From Alphaproteobacteria bacterium (GTDB lineage: Bacteria; Pseudomonadota; Alphaproteobacteria; Caulobacterales; Caulobacteraceae), in assembly GCA_018821435.1 (NCBI GenBank), contig JAHJME010000022.1, positions 1-64,000 on the forward strand: a stretch of DNA of 64,000 bases, written 5' to 3'. The notes beneath the pieces were generated by a model, which did no database searches, was not told the DNA's origin, and worked only from the letters and a program-made list of their open reading frames with translations. Both the position numbers and the translations under genes were made by a program. Of the stretch, positions 20,261-29,133 are shown one piece after another (position 1 is the stretch's first letter; every line of letters starts with the position of its first letter).

Positions 20261-21044
20261 CCCGCAGGCGCGCGCCCAGCAGGCCGAAGCCCAGGATCAT
20301 CAGCGCCCACGTCGCCGGTTCCGGCACCGGTGTGGTGGGCGGCTCGATGATCGGCGGCCCTGTCGGCGGCTCGACAATGGGCGGAACGGGCGGCGGCGTG
20401 CCGGGGCCACCGCCAGTCGGACCCGTGGGCCCGCTGTCGGGGAACTCCGGGCCGATGATCGGCGGCAGGGTGGTCTCGGTATCCGTCCCGGGAATGACGC
20501 CATCGGTCGGTTCGACGCCGCCCGGGGCGATGTCCAGCACCGGAACGCCGACTTCAGGCGCGCTGCGCGCAGCGGGCCCGCTTTCGCAGACCGTCGTGGC
20601 GATCAGTGCGTAGGCGCGGGGCGTGGCCAGTTCCGCAGCGGCCACCGGCATCGGGGTCGGCGCGGGCATGGCGCGGAAAACCGGGGCTGCGGTGGCGACG
20701 CGGCGGACGCCGGCCGAGGCCTTGCGCGCCGGACGATGGGCGGACGCCTTGCGGACCGTCGCCTTGCGCACCGTCGTTCCGGTGGCCTTGGCTTTGGTGG
20801 CCCTGGGGCGGCTGGGCGCCGCGGCGGGGCGGGCGACAGGACCCCGACGCACCATGTTCGCACGATAGGCCGGCGCGCCGCCGCCCGCGGGGCCGGCGAT
20901 GGGCATCCGGCTCATGTGTTCGACGCAGTCGGCGCGCGAAGCGGAGGGAAGGGCCAGGAGCCCCGCGAGCACCGCCAACGCGAGCGCTCCGGGCCGGACG
21001 GACGCCGTACTGGAGACCGCTGAGTTCAGGAAGTGACACGCCAT
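20208..21044 (-). CDS. PEPxxWA-CTERM sorting-domain protein
   Basis: A 278-residue exported protein. The signal peptide (VRPGALALAVLAGLLALPSASRA) is followed by a basic, Ala/Arg/Lys-rich stretch with repeated VRKA units (about residues 80-115). A long Pro/Gly-rich linker comes next. The C-terminal tripartite signal is VPEPATWALMILGFGLLGAR plus an Arg-containing tail. This matches the PEP-CTERM variant of alphaproteobacteria, which is recognised by an exosortase and normally leads to cleavage and surface or periplasmic delivery. No exosortase gene is in the window. The 3' end lies within the convergent M16 gene. Confidence 0.8.
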   Translation of the reverse strand: MACHFLNSAVSSTASVRPGALALAVLAGLLALPSASRADCVEHMSRMPIAGPAGGGAPAYRANMVRRGPVARPAAAPSRPRATKAKATGTTVRKATVRKASAHRPARKASAGVRRVATAAPVFRAMPAPTPMPVAAAELATPRAYALIATTVCESGPAARSAPEVGVPVLDIAPGGVEPTDGVIPGTDTETTLPPIIGPEFPDSGPTGPTGGGPGTPPPVPPIVEPPTGPPIIEPPTTPVPEPATWALMILGFGLLGARLRATSSAASGSQGRAGRPE

Positions 21045-21168
21045 TACGGCGAGGCAAAAGCCCGACTAGCGTGGCCGTTCCTACGGCCGCGCTTGGGCGC
21101 GGATTAAATTTTTTGATGCGAAACCTTAGCGTCGTCAGCGTGTTATTGCCGACATCCCACGCAAACCT

Positions 21169-22467
21169 TCAACCGGAGCGGGTGGTCCAGCTGGATATAT
21201 CCCGCTCGCGACCCATCAGCGCCAGGCCTGTCGCGATCGACTCCAGCTCCGCTCCCGTCTCGATGCGCGAGGGGTCGAAACGGCGGTGGAAAATGGCCCG
21301 CACCGCCGGGACCAGCGATGATCCCCCGGTCAGGAACACGCGGTCCACGCCGTCCGGCGTCAGGTTGGCGTCGGCCAGCGCCGCGTCGACCGCGGTCTCG
21401 ATCTGCGACAACTCCGGCGCGATCCAGCCTTCGAACGCCGTTCGCGGAACGTCGCGGACGATCGAGATCGACCCGGCCTCGAACCGGAACTCCGCCATCG
21501 GCTGGCCCGACAGGGTTTCCTTGAGCTTCGACACGGCGCGGTACAGCTGGTAGCCGTAGTTCTCGTCCAGGGTCTCGACCAGGCGGGCGATCTTCTCCGG
21601 CTCGACGGCGTCGCGCTCCAGCTTGCGGATCTCGCGCATGTCGCGCCCGGCGCGCATCAAGGCCAGCTGGTCCCAGCGGGCGAAGGCCGAATAGTAGCGG
21701 TTGGGCACCGGCAGCACCTTGCCCAGGCTGGTGTAGCTGGAACCCTTGCCCAGTTCCGGCGACACCAGGTTGTCGATGATCCGGTAATCGAAGGCGTCGC
21801 CCGCCACGCCGACCCCCGCGCGGCCCAGCGGAATGGCCCGCATCTCGCCCGCGTGACGCTCGAATCGGATGATCGAGAAGTCCGAGGTCCCGCCGCCGAA
21901 ATCGCCCACCAGTACGGTGGCGTCGTGATCCAGATCGCGGGCGAAGAAGAACGCCGCGCCGACGGGCTCGTAGGCGTAGCGCACCTCCTGCACCCCCATC
22001 CGGTGGAAGGCGAGGTCGTAGCGCGCCAGGGCCAATTCCTCGCTGGGCGAGGCGCCGACGAACTTCACCGGCCGGCCCACGATCACTCGCTCGGGCAGGC
22101 CGCCCAGCTCGGCGCCGGCATAGTCGCGCACCTTCAGCAGGAAGGTGGAGAGCAGGTCTTCGAACTTGTAGCGGCGGTTGAGAATATGGGTTTCGGTGAA
22201 GCTGGCCTGGGCGGCGAAGCTCTTGAACGACTGGATGAACCGGGTCTCGGCGGGGTCTTCCACATAGGCCTCGATGGCCCAGGGCCCCGCGGCGATGGCC
22301 CGGTCGGTGGCGTGGTCGTTCGGCGCATGGAACGACAGGCACGAGCGGAACGCGAACAGCTCACCTTCGGGCGCGGGGAACTTCACCAGCCGCGCCGGCC
22401 CGCGCTCGTCGGCCAGGCTGAGGACGGTGTTGGTCGTCCCGAAATCGATACCGAGACTATAGGCCAC
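21169..22467 (-). CDS. Hsp70-like protein (YegD type)
   Basis: A 432-residue protein with the actin/Hsp70 ATPase fold only. Nucleotide-site motifs are LGIDFGTTNTVLSLAD at the N terminus, YEPVGAAFFFARD, VLVGDFGGGTSDFSIIRFE, and VFLTGGSSLVPAVRAIF. The substrate-binding domain of DnaK is absent, as in E. coli YegD. Clients are unknown. The gene is preceded by a palindromic hairpin and follows maeB, which runs in the same direction, after a 74-base gap. Confidence 0.88.
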   Translation of the reverse strand: MAYSLGIDFGTTNTVLSLADERGPARLVKFPAPEGELFAFRSCLSFHAPNDHATDRAIAAGPWAIEAYVEDPAETRFIQSFKSFAAQASFTETHILNRRYKFEDLLSTFLLKVRDYAGAELGGLPERVIVGRPVKFVGASPSEELALARYDLAFHRMGVQEVRYAYEPVGAAFFFARDLDHDATVLVGDFGGGTSDFSIIRFERHAGEMRAIPLGRAGVGVAGDAFDYRIIDNLVSPELGKGSSYTSLGKVLPVPNRYYSAFARWDQLALMRAGRDMREIRKLERDAVEPEKIARLVETLDENYGYQLYRAVSKLKETLSGQPMAEFRFEAGSISIVRDVPRTAFEGWIAPELSQIETAVDAALADANLTPDGVDRVFLTGGSSLVPAVRAIFHRRFDPSRIETGAELESIATGLALMGRERDISSWTTRSG

Positions 22468-22481
22468 GACCGTGCTCCGAA

Positions 22482-22511
22482 CCCTCTCCCCGCGTGGGGG
22501 AGAGGGCTTTT
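22482..22511. repeat. GC hairpin between maeB and the Hsp70-like gene
   Basis: CCCTCTCCCC pairs perfectly with GGGGAGAGGG across a five-base loop, followed on the plus strand by CTTTT. Both flanking genes run leftward and no T-tract follows on that strand. It therefore looks more like a member of the C-tract/G-tract repeat family than a terminator for maeB. Confidence 0.5.
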
Positions 22512-22541
22512 AGGAGCGAACCGCGCTTAATGCAAAAGCCG

Positions 22542-24833
22542 CTACTCGGCGATCTCGACCAGCGGGCGGTCATAGGCGCAGACCGTGGCCAGCTGCAGGA
22601 TCTTCGACACCGAGGCGCCCAGCGGGCAGATCTGCACCGGCTTATCCAGGCCCAGCAGCAGCGGACCGATCACCTCGGCCCCGCCCAGCGCCTTGATCAG
22701 CTGGGTCGAGATCGCCGCCGAGTGGATGGCGGGCATGATCAGCACATTGGCCGGGCCGGTCAGGCGCATGAACGGATAGGCGCCGCGGCTTTCCGGATCC
22801 AGGGCCAATTCCGGCGGCATCTCGCCCTCGTACTCGAAGTCGATGCCGTCCATGTCGTCCAGCATCGCCACGGCATCGCGCACCCGCTCGGAGCGCTCGC
22901 CCATCGGGTTGCCGAAGGTGGAGTAGCTCATGAACGCCACCCGGGGCTCGTAGCCCAGGGTACGGACGGCGCGGGCCGCCTCGATGGCGATCTCGACCAG
23001 TTCCTCGGCCAGCGGCATCTCGGTGATGTTGGTGTCGGCGATGAACAGGGTGCGGCCCTTGGCCATCACCACGCTCATGCCGATGACGCGGCCGTCGGGC
23101 GCCGGGTCGATGACGTTCAGCACCTCTTCCAGCACCTGGTCGAAGTTGCGCGTCACGCCGGTGACCATGCCGTCGGCATGGCCCAGGGCCACCAGGGCGG
23201 CGCCGAAGCTGTTGCGGTCCTGGTTGATCAGGCGCTGCACGTCGCGGCGGAGGTAGCCCTCGCGCTGCAGGCGCCCGTACAGATAGTCCACCGAGGCCTC
23301 GTTGTGGTGCGAGATGCGGGCGTTCATCACCTCGATCCCCGCCTCGGACGGCTCCAGCCCGGCCGCGCGCATGTTCTCGTGCACCAGCTCCTCGCGGCCC
23401 ACCAGGATCGCCTTGCCCAGCCCCTGGGTCTGGAAGGCGTAGGCGGCGCGGATCACCGACTGTTCCTCGCCCTCGGCGAAGACGATGGTCTTCTGCGGCC
23501 CGGACATCACCGCGCCCTGCAGCTTCTGCGAGAAGGCCGCGGTCGGGTCCAGCCGCTGCGCCAGGCTGGCGCGGTAGGCGTCCATGTCCGGGATCGGCTT
23601 GCGCGCCACGCCGGTGTCCATGGCCGCCTGGGCGATGAACGGCGGGATGTACGACAGCAGGCGCGGGTCGAACGGCGTCGGGATGATGTACTGCGGACCG
23701 AACTTGAGCTGGGTCCCGTGGTAGGCGGCGGCCACCTCGTCCGGAACGTCCTCCCGGGCCAGCAACGCCAGCGCGTTGGCGCAAGCGATCTTCATTTCCA
23801 GATTGATCTGCCGCGCGCGGACGTCGAGGGCGCCACGGAACAGGTAGGGGAAGGCCAGGACGTTGTTGACCTGGTTCGGATAGTCGCTGCGCCCGGTGGC
23901 CACGATGGCGTCGGGGCGGACCGCATAGACCTCTTCCGGCAGGATCTCAGGGTCCGGGTTGGCCATGGCGAAGATGATCGGCCGCGGCGCCATGGTCTTG
24001 ATCAGGTCGGGCGTCAGCGCGCCCTTGGCCGAAACGCCGATGAACACGTCGGCGCCTTCCAGAGCGTCGGCTAGGGTCCGCTTGTCGGTGTCGATGGCGT
24101 GGGCCGACTTCCACTGGTTCATGTCCTCGGGACGGCCGCGCCAAAGCACGCCCTTGCGGTCGACCGCGATGACGTTCTCGTGCTTCACGCCCATGGCCTT
24201 CATCAGGCCCAGGGTGGCGATGCCGGCGGCGCCCGGGCCGTTCAGCACGACCTTCACTTCCGACAGCTTGCGGCCGGTGATCTCGCAGGCGTTGATCAGG
24301 CCGGCCGAGCAGATGATGGCGGTGCCATGCTGGTCGTCGTGGAAGACCGGGATATCGAGCAGTTCCTGCAGCTCGGTCTCGATGCGGAAGCACTCGGGGC
24401 TCTTGATGTCCTCGAGATTGATGCCGCCGTAGGTGACGCCGATGTTCTTGACGACCGTGATGATTTCGTCGGGATCGGTGCAGACCATCTCCACGTCGAT
24501 GGCGTCGACGTCGGCGAAGCGCTTGAACAGGACGCCCTTGCCTTCCATCACCGGCTTGGACGCCAGGGCGCCCAGGTTGCCGAGGCCCAGGATCGCGGTG
24601 CCGTTCGAGATCACCGCCACCAGGTTGCCCTTGGAGGTATATTCGTAAGCCAGCTCGGGATCCGCGGCGATCGCCAGCACCGGCACGGCCACGCCCGGCG
24701 AGTAGGCCAGCGACAGGTCGCGCTGGGTGCTCATCGGCTTCGTCGCCTGGATGCCGATCTTCCCCGGCGTCGGATAACGGTGGAAGCTGAGCGCCTCCTC
24801 GTCGGTGAAGGTGCGTTTTTCGACCTGATCCAT
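22542..24833 (-). CDS. maeB: NADP-dependent malic enzyme, malic-phosphotransacetylase type
   Basis: A 763-residue protein that oxidatively decarboxylates malate to pyruvate. The N-terminal malic domain begins with ALSFHRYPTPGKIGIQATKP and has SLAYSPGVAVP. The nucleotide-binding half has GPGAAGIATLGLMKAMG and ANPDPEI. The C-terminal 330 residues form a phosphate-acetyltransferase-like domain (KTIVFAEGEEQSVIRAAY and NVLIMPAIHSAAISTQLI). In this enzyme class that domain is usually regulatory (acetyl-CoA sensing) rather than active. The ATG at 24833 fits the family N terminus; a GCGGAA lies just upstream. Confidence 0.95.
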   Translation of the reverse strand: MDQVEKRTFTDEEALSFHRYPTPGKIGIQATKPMSTQRDLSLAYSPGVAVPVLAIAADPELAYEYTSKGNLVAVISNGTAILGLGNLGALASKPVMEGKGVLFKRFADVDAIDVEMVCTDPDEIITVVKNIGVTYGGINLEDIKSPECFRIETELQELLDIPVFHDDQHGTAIICSAGLINACEITGRKLSEVKVVLNGPGAAGIATLGLMKAMGVKHENVIAVDRKGVLWRGRPEDMNQWKSAHAIDTDKRTLADALEGADVFIGVSAKGALTPDLIKTMAPRPIIFAMANPDPEILPEEVYAVRPDAIVATGRSDYPNQVNNVLAFPYLFRGALDVRARQINLEMKIACANALALLAREDVPDEVAAAYHGTQLKFGPQYIIPTPFDPRLLSYIPPFIAQAAMDTGVARKPIPDMDAYRASLAQRLDPTAAFSQKLQGAVMSGPQKTIVFAEGEEQSVIRAAYAFQTQGLGKAILVGREELVHENMRAAGLEPSEAGIEVMNARISHHNEASVDYLYGRLQREGYLRRDVQRLINQDRNSFGAALVALGHADGMVTGVTRNFDQVLEEVLNVIDPAPDGRVIGMSVVMAKGRTLFIADTNITEMPLAEELVEIAIEAARAVRTLGYEPRVAFMSYSTFGNPMGERSERVRDAVAMLDDMDGIDFEYEGEMPPELALDPESRGAYPFMRLTGPANVLIMPAIHSAAISTQLIKALGGAEVIGPLLLGLDKPVQICPLGASVSKILQLATVCAYDRPLVEIAE

Positions 24834-25022
24834 ACGTTTTCCGCCCCGTCCCCTAGGCACAGTCATGTGGGAAGCGGCCAACCTATAGGCCCGCGTGCAC
24901 AGGGACAACGCTTGCTGCGGCCGTCTGTCACGCTAGGGGACCAGGCGCCCGCGGAACCTTCAGCAGGCAAGCGGGTTTTGACTGGCCGGGTGCGGGGGCA
25001 AGCAGATGGGAGCACGCTGCAG

Positions 25023-25526
25023 ATGAACAAACGCCTCGCCTTTACCGCCGCCGCCGTCCTCGCCCTGAGCGCCGCGCCGGCCCTGGCTCAAACGCCGTCC
25101 TCGGCCCCTGCGACGACGGCCACCACGGCGCCGACGCCCGCCACCGCGGCCACGCCGCCGGCTTCCGTGCCCTCGACGGGCGCGACCACGGGCACGACGC
25201 CCCCGGCCAGCACCGCCACCCCGCCCGCTGACGACCCCGCGACCCAGGAGCCGGCCGCCAGCAGCACGACGACCGGCGCGGCCAGCGCCACGACCTCGGG
25301 CGCCGACGTCAGCGTCACCACCGGCATGTCGGTGAAGGACAATACCGGCGCCACCATCGGCTCCGTGTCCGACGTGAAGACCGGCGCCGACGGCAAGAAG
25401 ACCGCGACCATCAAGATGGGCGCCGACACCTTCGCCGTGGACACTGCCGCCCTGGCGGTCGCCAGCGGCGAGGCCACGGTCAACGCCAGCCAGGCCGAAA
25501 TCAAAGGCATGCTGAAGAAGAAGTAG
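25023..25526 (+). CDS. Exported Thr/Ala/Pro-rich protein with PRC-barrel-like end
   Basis: A 167-residue protein with a clear signal peptide (MNKRLAFTAAAVLALSAAPALA, cleavage near residue 22). It is followed by about 75 residues of Ala/Thr/Pro low complexity. The C-terminal 70 residues (GMSVKDNTGATIGSVSDVKT through ATIKMGADTFAVD) look like a PRC-barrel-type beta domain. No function is known. An intrinsic terminator follows 25 bases after the stop. The monotonous linker suggests a periplasmic or wall-associated spacer protein. Confidence 0.75.
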   Translation: MNKRLAFTAAAVLALSAAPALAQTPSSAPATTATTAPTPATAATPPASVPSTGATTGTTPPASTATPPADDPATQEPAASSTTTGAASATTSGADVSVTTGMSVKDNTGATIGSVSDVKTGADGKKTATIKMGADTFAVDTAALAVASGEATVNASQAEIKGMLKKK

Positions 25527-25551
25527 TCTTCCTTCGGCCAAGCCAAACGAA

Positions 25552-25580
25552 GGGCGGTCCTCGGGCCGCCCTTTTTTCTT
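25552..25580 (+). terminator. Rho-independent terminator
   Basis: GGGCGG pairs with CCGCCC across an 8-base loop, followed by TTTTTT and CTT. It ends the transcript of the small exported protein. Confidence 0.85.
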
Positions 25581-25610
25581 TGCCCGCCAGCCGGCCGGAC
25601 CGGCCGGCCC

Positions 25611-25699
25611 GAAACGAACAAGGGGCCGCCGGACAGCGCCGTGCGACCCCTCGTCCGTCACCCTTCGGGCGACACCTTACTCCCGCTAGGGAGAGGGTA
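25611..25699. repeat. Palindromic intergenic repeat, same family as 33324-33493
   Basis: This sequence between two convergent transcripts matches the right half of the element at 33324-33493. Both show an A-rich start (GAAACGAACAAGGGG / GAAAACGAAGAAGGGG), then GCGACCCCTC, CCGTCA, CCTTCGGGCGACACCTT, and a closing CTCCCGC...AGGG. A CCGGCCGG-A-CCGGCCGG palindrome lies just before it, at 25591-25607. Confidence 0.7.
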
Positions 25700-25702
25700 A
25701 TC

Positions 25703-26683
25703 CTAGCCCATGTCCTTGACGGTATCGCGTTCGCCGACCAGCTCGTCGTTGGTGATCTTGATCTTCGACTTGGCGAAGTCGTCCATCTCGTAGCTGTCGA
25801 GCACCTCATAACCCGTGGCCGTGGTCTTCACGGGCATGCCGGCCCAGACGCCGTCGGCGAAGCCGTAGCGGCCTTGGCTTTCCACCGCGACCGAGTGGAT
25901 CGCGCCCGGGGTCACCAGGTCGCGCACGTGGTCGACCAGGGCGTTGGCGGCCGAGGCGGCCGAAGAGACGCCGCGCGCCTCGATGATCGCCGCGCCGCGC
26001 TTGCCAACCGCCGGAAGGAAATCGTTCTTCAGCCAGGCTTCGTCGCCGATGACCGACGCGGCGTCCTTGCCGCCGATCTTGGCGTGGGTGAAGTCGGCGA
26101 ACATGGTCGGGCTGTGGTTGCCGTAGATGAACAGGTCGCTGACCTGGTCGATCGACACGCCGGCCTTCTGCGCCAGCTGGGCGCGGCCACGGTTCTCGTC
26201 CAGGCGCACCATGGCGGTGAAGCGGTCCTTCGGCAGGCGCTTGGCCTGGCTGGCGGCGATCATCACATTGGTGTTGCAGGGGTTGCCCACCACCGCCACG
26301 CGGCAGTCGTCGGCGGCCACCTTGTCGATGGACTGGCCCTGGGCGATGAAGATCTTGCCGTTGTCCTTCAGCAGGTCGGCGCGCTCCATGCCGGGACCGC
26401 GGGGCTTGGAGCCCACCAGCAGCGCCCAGTTGGCGTCCTTGAAGGCCACGTCGGCTTCGCCGGTCAGCACCATGCTCTGCACCAGCGGGAAGGCGCAGTC
26501 GTCGATCTCCATGGCCACGCCCTTCAGCGCCTTCTGGGGACCTTCGACGGGGATCTCGAGCAGTTGCAGGATAACCGGCTGGTCGGCGCCGAACATCTGG
26601 CCGGACGCGATCCGGAACAGCAGGGCGTAACCGATGTTGCCGGCCGCGCCGGTGACCGCCACGCGAATGGGCTGTTTCGCCAT
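25703..26683 (-). CDS. mdh: Malate dehydrogenase
   Basis: A 326-residue NAD-dependent malate dehydrogenase of the longer, cytosolic-type subgroup. It interconverts malate and oxaloacetate in the TCA cycle. The NAD-binding motif is [19 protein letters not shown]. The active-site loop has [14 protein letters not shown], and the catalytic His is in [12 protein letters not shown]. It is divergent from the HIT gene. The nearby maeB and acnA also act on C4/C6 acids. Confidence 0.95.
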   Translation of the reverse strand: MAKQPIRVAVTGAAGNIGYALLFRIASGQMFGADQPVILQLLEIPVEGPQKALKGVAMEIDDCAFPLVQSMVLTGEADVAFKDANWALLVGSKPRGPGMERADLLKDNGKIFIAQGQSIDKVAADDCRVAVVGNPCNTNVMIAASQAKRLPKDRFTAMVRLDENRGRAQLAQKAGVSIDQVSDLFIYGNHSPTMFADFTHAKIGGKDAASVIGDEAWLKNDFLPAVGKRGAAIIEARGVSSAASAANALVDHVRDLVTPGAIHSVAVESQGRYGFADGVWAGMPVKTTATGYEVLDSYEMDDFAKSKIKITNDELVGERDTVKDMG

Positions 26684-26762
26684 GATACTGCTCCTTGCTG
26701 AGATGTCGGCGGGTGCGTAGCTCGTTGAGACGAATGCTGCAATGCCGCAGGCGCGAGGGACG

Positions 26763-27182
26763 ATGTTCGAGCTCCATCCGGCCTTTCCCCCGACCTCGGA
26801 GGCGCTGGGCGACCTGGCGCTGTGCCAGGCCCGGCTGCAGGCCGATGCGCGCTACGCCTGGATCGTCCTGATCCCCCGGATCGCCGACCTCCGTGAGCTG
26901 GAGGACCTGTCCGCCAACGACCGCGCCGCGCTCACCGAGGAGATCGTCCTGGCCGGCGCGGCGGTGCGCGCCGTGGGTTTCGCGCTGGGTCGGCCGGTGG
27001 AAAAGCTGAATGTCGGCCAGCTCGGCAACGTGACCCCGCAGCTGCACATCCATATCGTGGGTCGCCGGTCGGATGACGCCGCGTGGCCGGGGCCGGTGTG
27101 GGGCGTCGGGACGGCCGAGGTCTACGAAACTGAGACCCTCACCAGGGCGCTCGCCGCCGCCCGCGACGTGCTGGGCCTCTAG
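26763..27182 (+). CDS. HIT-domain protein
   Basis: A 139-residue HIT-superfamily protein, probably a nucleotide hydrolase or transferase. The active-site strand reads [11 protein letters not shown]; compared with the usual H-x-H-x-H the first His is Gln, a pattern common in this alphaproteobacterial subgroup. The conserved [11 protein letters not shown] follows. The ATG at 26763 gives the usual [10 protein letters not shown] start; another in-frame ATG is at 26742. The stop overlaps the convergent gene's stop. Confidence 0.8.
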   Translation: MFELHPAFPPTSEALGDLALCQARLQADARYAWIVLIPRIADLRELEDLSANDRAALTEEIVLAGAAVRAVGFALGRPVEKLNVGQLGNVTPQLHIHIVGRRSDDAAWPGPVWGVGTAEVYETETLTRALAAARDVLGL

Positions 27183-27814
27183 GGCGCGCGCCGCGCCAGG
27201 CTGACCGTCTCGCGACGCCCGGCTTCGGTAAGTTCGCCGGACCATCCGCCGCCCATGGGATGCAGGACCGCGACGACGGTGTCGGTGAGCCGGAAGGTCA
27301 GGTCGCCGCCCGAACGCTCGACGATCTCGAAGAAGCCCGAGGCGTCCAGGGCGCCGGTGCGGCGCAGGTCGCGCCAGGCGCCCTCGACCAGTCCGTTCCG
27401 GTCGGTGAGTTCGAACGCGTAGAGCGGCCGGCCAGCGGCCGCCAGGGTCCAGCCACCGTCCAGCGGCCCCTGGAAGCCCTGGACCGAGGCGGCCGAGGAG
27501 CGAAGGCGGCTGTCGTAGGCGGCTTCCGTGGGCGACGGCGGCGCGTCGGGATTCTTGCCCGTCTCGTTGACGAACACCGGCGCGGTCAGCGTCGGGTGCG
27601 GCGGCGGCACGTAGGGGCGGTACGCCTGCGGCCCGGACGGAAGCGTGGGATCGGGCTCCACCGCCGAGCCGGTGGCGGCGGTATCCGGTTCCTCGACGTC
27701 GACGTCCTTGGGCGGCGGGCGCAGCAGGACGTCGATCGGATCGGCGGCCGGTTGCTGGGCGTGCGCCGGCGCAGCGGCCAGCACCGCCAGGATCAGGACG
27801 GCCGCCAGCCTCAC
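27179..27814 (-). CDS. Exported protein of unknown function
   Basis: A 211-residue protein with a signal peptide (LAAVLILAVLAAAPAHA, cleavage near residue 19), a Pro-rich linker, and a C-terminal domain of about 105 residues starting at GFQGPLDGGWTLAAAGRPLYAF. That domain looks like a small beta-rich fold (alternating Gly/aromatic strands). I do not recognise the family. The start is GTG and overlaps the stop of the CitE-like gene (GTGA), so the two are translated together. Confidence 0.65.
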   Translation of the reverse strand: MRLAAVLILAVLAAAPAHAQQPAADPIDVLLRPPPKDVDVEEPDTAATGSAVEPDPTLPSGPQAYRPYVPPPHPTLTAPVFVNETGKNPDAPPSPTEAAYDSRLRSSAASVQGFQGPLDGGWTLAAAGRPLYAFELTDRNGLVEGAWRDLRRTGALDASGFFEIVERSGGDLTFRLTDTVVAVLHPMGGGWSGELTEAGRRETVSLARRAP

Positions 27815-28680
27815 GCAGCGTCCCGCGCGGCGATGGCCTCGGCCACGGACAGCAGCCGCTTGGCTTCGGCGAAGTGCAGTCGTTCGACCATTCGGCCTTC
27901 CACCTTCAACACACCCTTGCCGGCGTTTTCAGGAAGGTCAAACGCGCCGACCACGGTTCGGGCCCAGGCGACAGCGGCGGCGTCGGGGGTGAAGGCGGCG
28001 TTGGCGGCGTCCACCTGGCTGGGATGGATCAAACTCTTGCCGTCGAAGCCGAACGCCGCGGCCTGGGCGCATTGCCGGGCCAGGCCGTCCGCGTCGGCGA
28101 TCTCGTTGAACACCCCGTCCAGGATCGCCAGCCGGTGCGCGCGCGCCGCCATCAGGCTCAGCGACAGCGCCGTCAGCAACGGTTCGCGGCCCACCGTCAG
28201 GGCGCAGCGCATCTCCTTGGCCAGGTCGTTCGAGCCGATCACCCAGGCCTCGACACCCACATTCACGGATTCCGCGCCCAAGGCGTCCAGCCGGAACATC
28301 GCCGCGCAGGTCTCGATCATCGCCCAGATCGGCAGATGGTCGCCCAGCCGCGTGCGCGCCGCCGACAGGTCCTCGGGGGCCGAGACCTTGGGGACCAGCA
28401 CGGCGTCGGGCTTGGCGGCCGCCGCCGCGGCTAGGTCGTCGGCGCCCCAGGGCGTGTCCAGGCCGTTGACCCGGATCACCACCTCGCGCCCGCCGAACCC
28501 GCCGGCCTTCACCGCCTCGACCGCACCCGCCCGGGCTTCGGCCTTGGCGTCCGGCGCCACGGCGTCTTCCAGGTCCAGGATCACCACGTCGCACGGCAGC
28601 GACCGGGCCTTGTCGACCGCCCGCGCATTGGACGCCGGCAGGTAAAGGGCGCTGCGGCGGGGGCGTGCGGACGGGTTCAT
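27811..28680 (-). CDS. CitE-like CoA-ester lyase (HpcH/HpaI aldolase family)
   Basis: A 289-residue TIM-barrel protein related to citrate lyase beta subunit, malyl-CoA lyase and CitE-like (3S)-malyl-CoA thioesterase. Visible motifs are SALYLPASNARAVDKA, CDVVILDLEDAVAPDAKAEA (metal/substrate site), VLVPKVSAPEDL, MIETCAAMFRLD, and GFDGKSLIHPSQV. No citrate lyase alpha or gamma genes are near, so it is probably a stand-alone malyl-CoA or methylmalyl-CoA enzyme. GGAGCC 9 bases before the ATG at 28680 supports the start. Confidence 0.85.
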   Translation of the reverse strand: MNPSARPRRSALYLPASNARAVDKARSLPCDVVILDLEDAVAPDAKAEARAGAVEAVKAGGFGGREVVIRVNGLDTPWGADDLAAAAAAKPDAVLVPKVSAPEDLSAARTRLGDHLPIWAMIETCAAMFRLDALGAESVNVGVEAWVIGSNDLAKEMRCALTVGREPLLTALSLSLMAARAHRLAILDGVFNEIADADGLARQCAQAAAFGFDGKSLIHPSQVDAANAAFTPDAAAVAWARTVVGAFDLPENAGKGVLKVEGRMVERLHFAEAKRLLSVAEAIAARDAA

Positions 28681-28740
28681 TTTGATTAAGGCTCCTTCGC
28701 GCATTGGCGACGCTCAAGTCTTAGCGTTTAGGATACGTGC

Positions 28741-29133
28741 ATGGCCACACGTCCGATCCGCTATGACGCCGGCGCCCGAAATGTCCTGGGCCAGGAACTG
28801 GTCCCGTGCTCGCTGGATCCCGTCACCGGTTTCTTCCGCAACGGTTGCTGCGAGACCGGCCCCCACGACGTGGGCATGCACACGGTGTGCGCGGTGATGA
28901 CCGCCGAATTCCTCAGCTATTCCAAGAGCGTCGGCAACGACCTCTCGACGCCCCGGCCCGACCTCGGCTTCGAAGGCCTGAACCCCGGCGACCGGTGGTG
29001 CCTGTGCGCGCCGCGCTGGAAAGAGGCGCTCGACGCCGGGGCCGCGCCTCAGCTCGTGCTGGAGAGCACCCACGAGGAAACCCTGGCCATCGTGCCCTTG
29101 GGCATCCTCAAGGACCATGCGGTCGAGGCTTAG
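28741..29133 (+). CDS. DUF2237 family protein
   Basis: A 130-residue protein that matches the conserved core of DUF2237 (COG3651) throughout: GFFRNGCCETGPHDVGMHTV, CAVMTAEFLSYSKSVGNDLS, GLNPGDRWCLCAPRW and the APQLVLESTHEETL end. The many invariant Cys and His residues suggest metal or cofactor binding, but no function is established. AGGA lies 8 bases upstream. It is convergent with thpR; their stops overlap by two bases. Confidence 0.9.
   Translation: MATRPIRYDAGARNVLGQELVPCSLDPVTGFFRNGCCETGPHDVGMHTVCAVMTAEFLSYSKSVGNDLSTPRPDLGFEGLNPGDRWCLCAPRWKEALDAGAAPQLVLESTHEETLAIVPLGILKDHAVEA

Noticed and set aside
22482..22511. Terminator of maeB
   Set aside because: The T-tract is on the strand opposite to maeB transcription, so it does not fit an intrinsic terminator for that gene.
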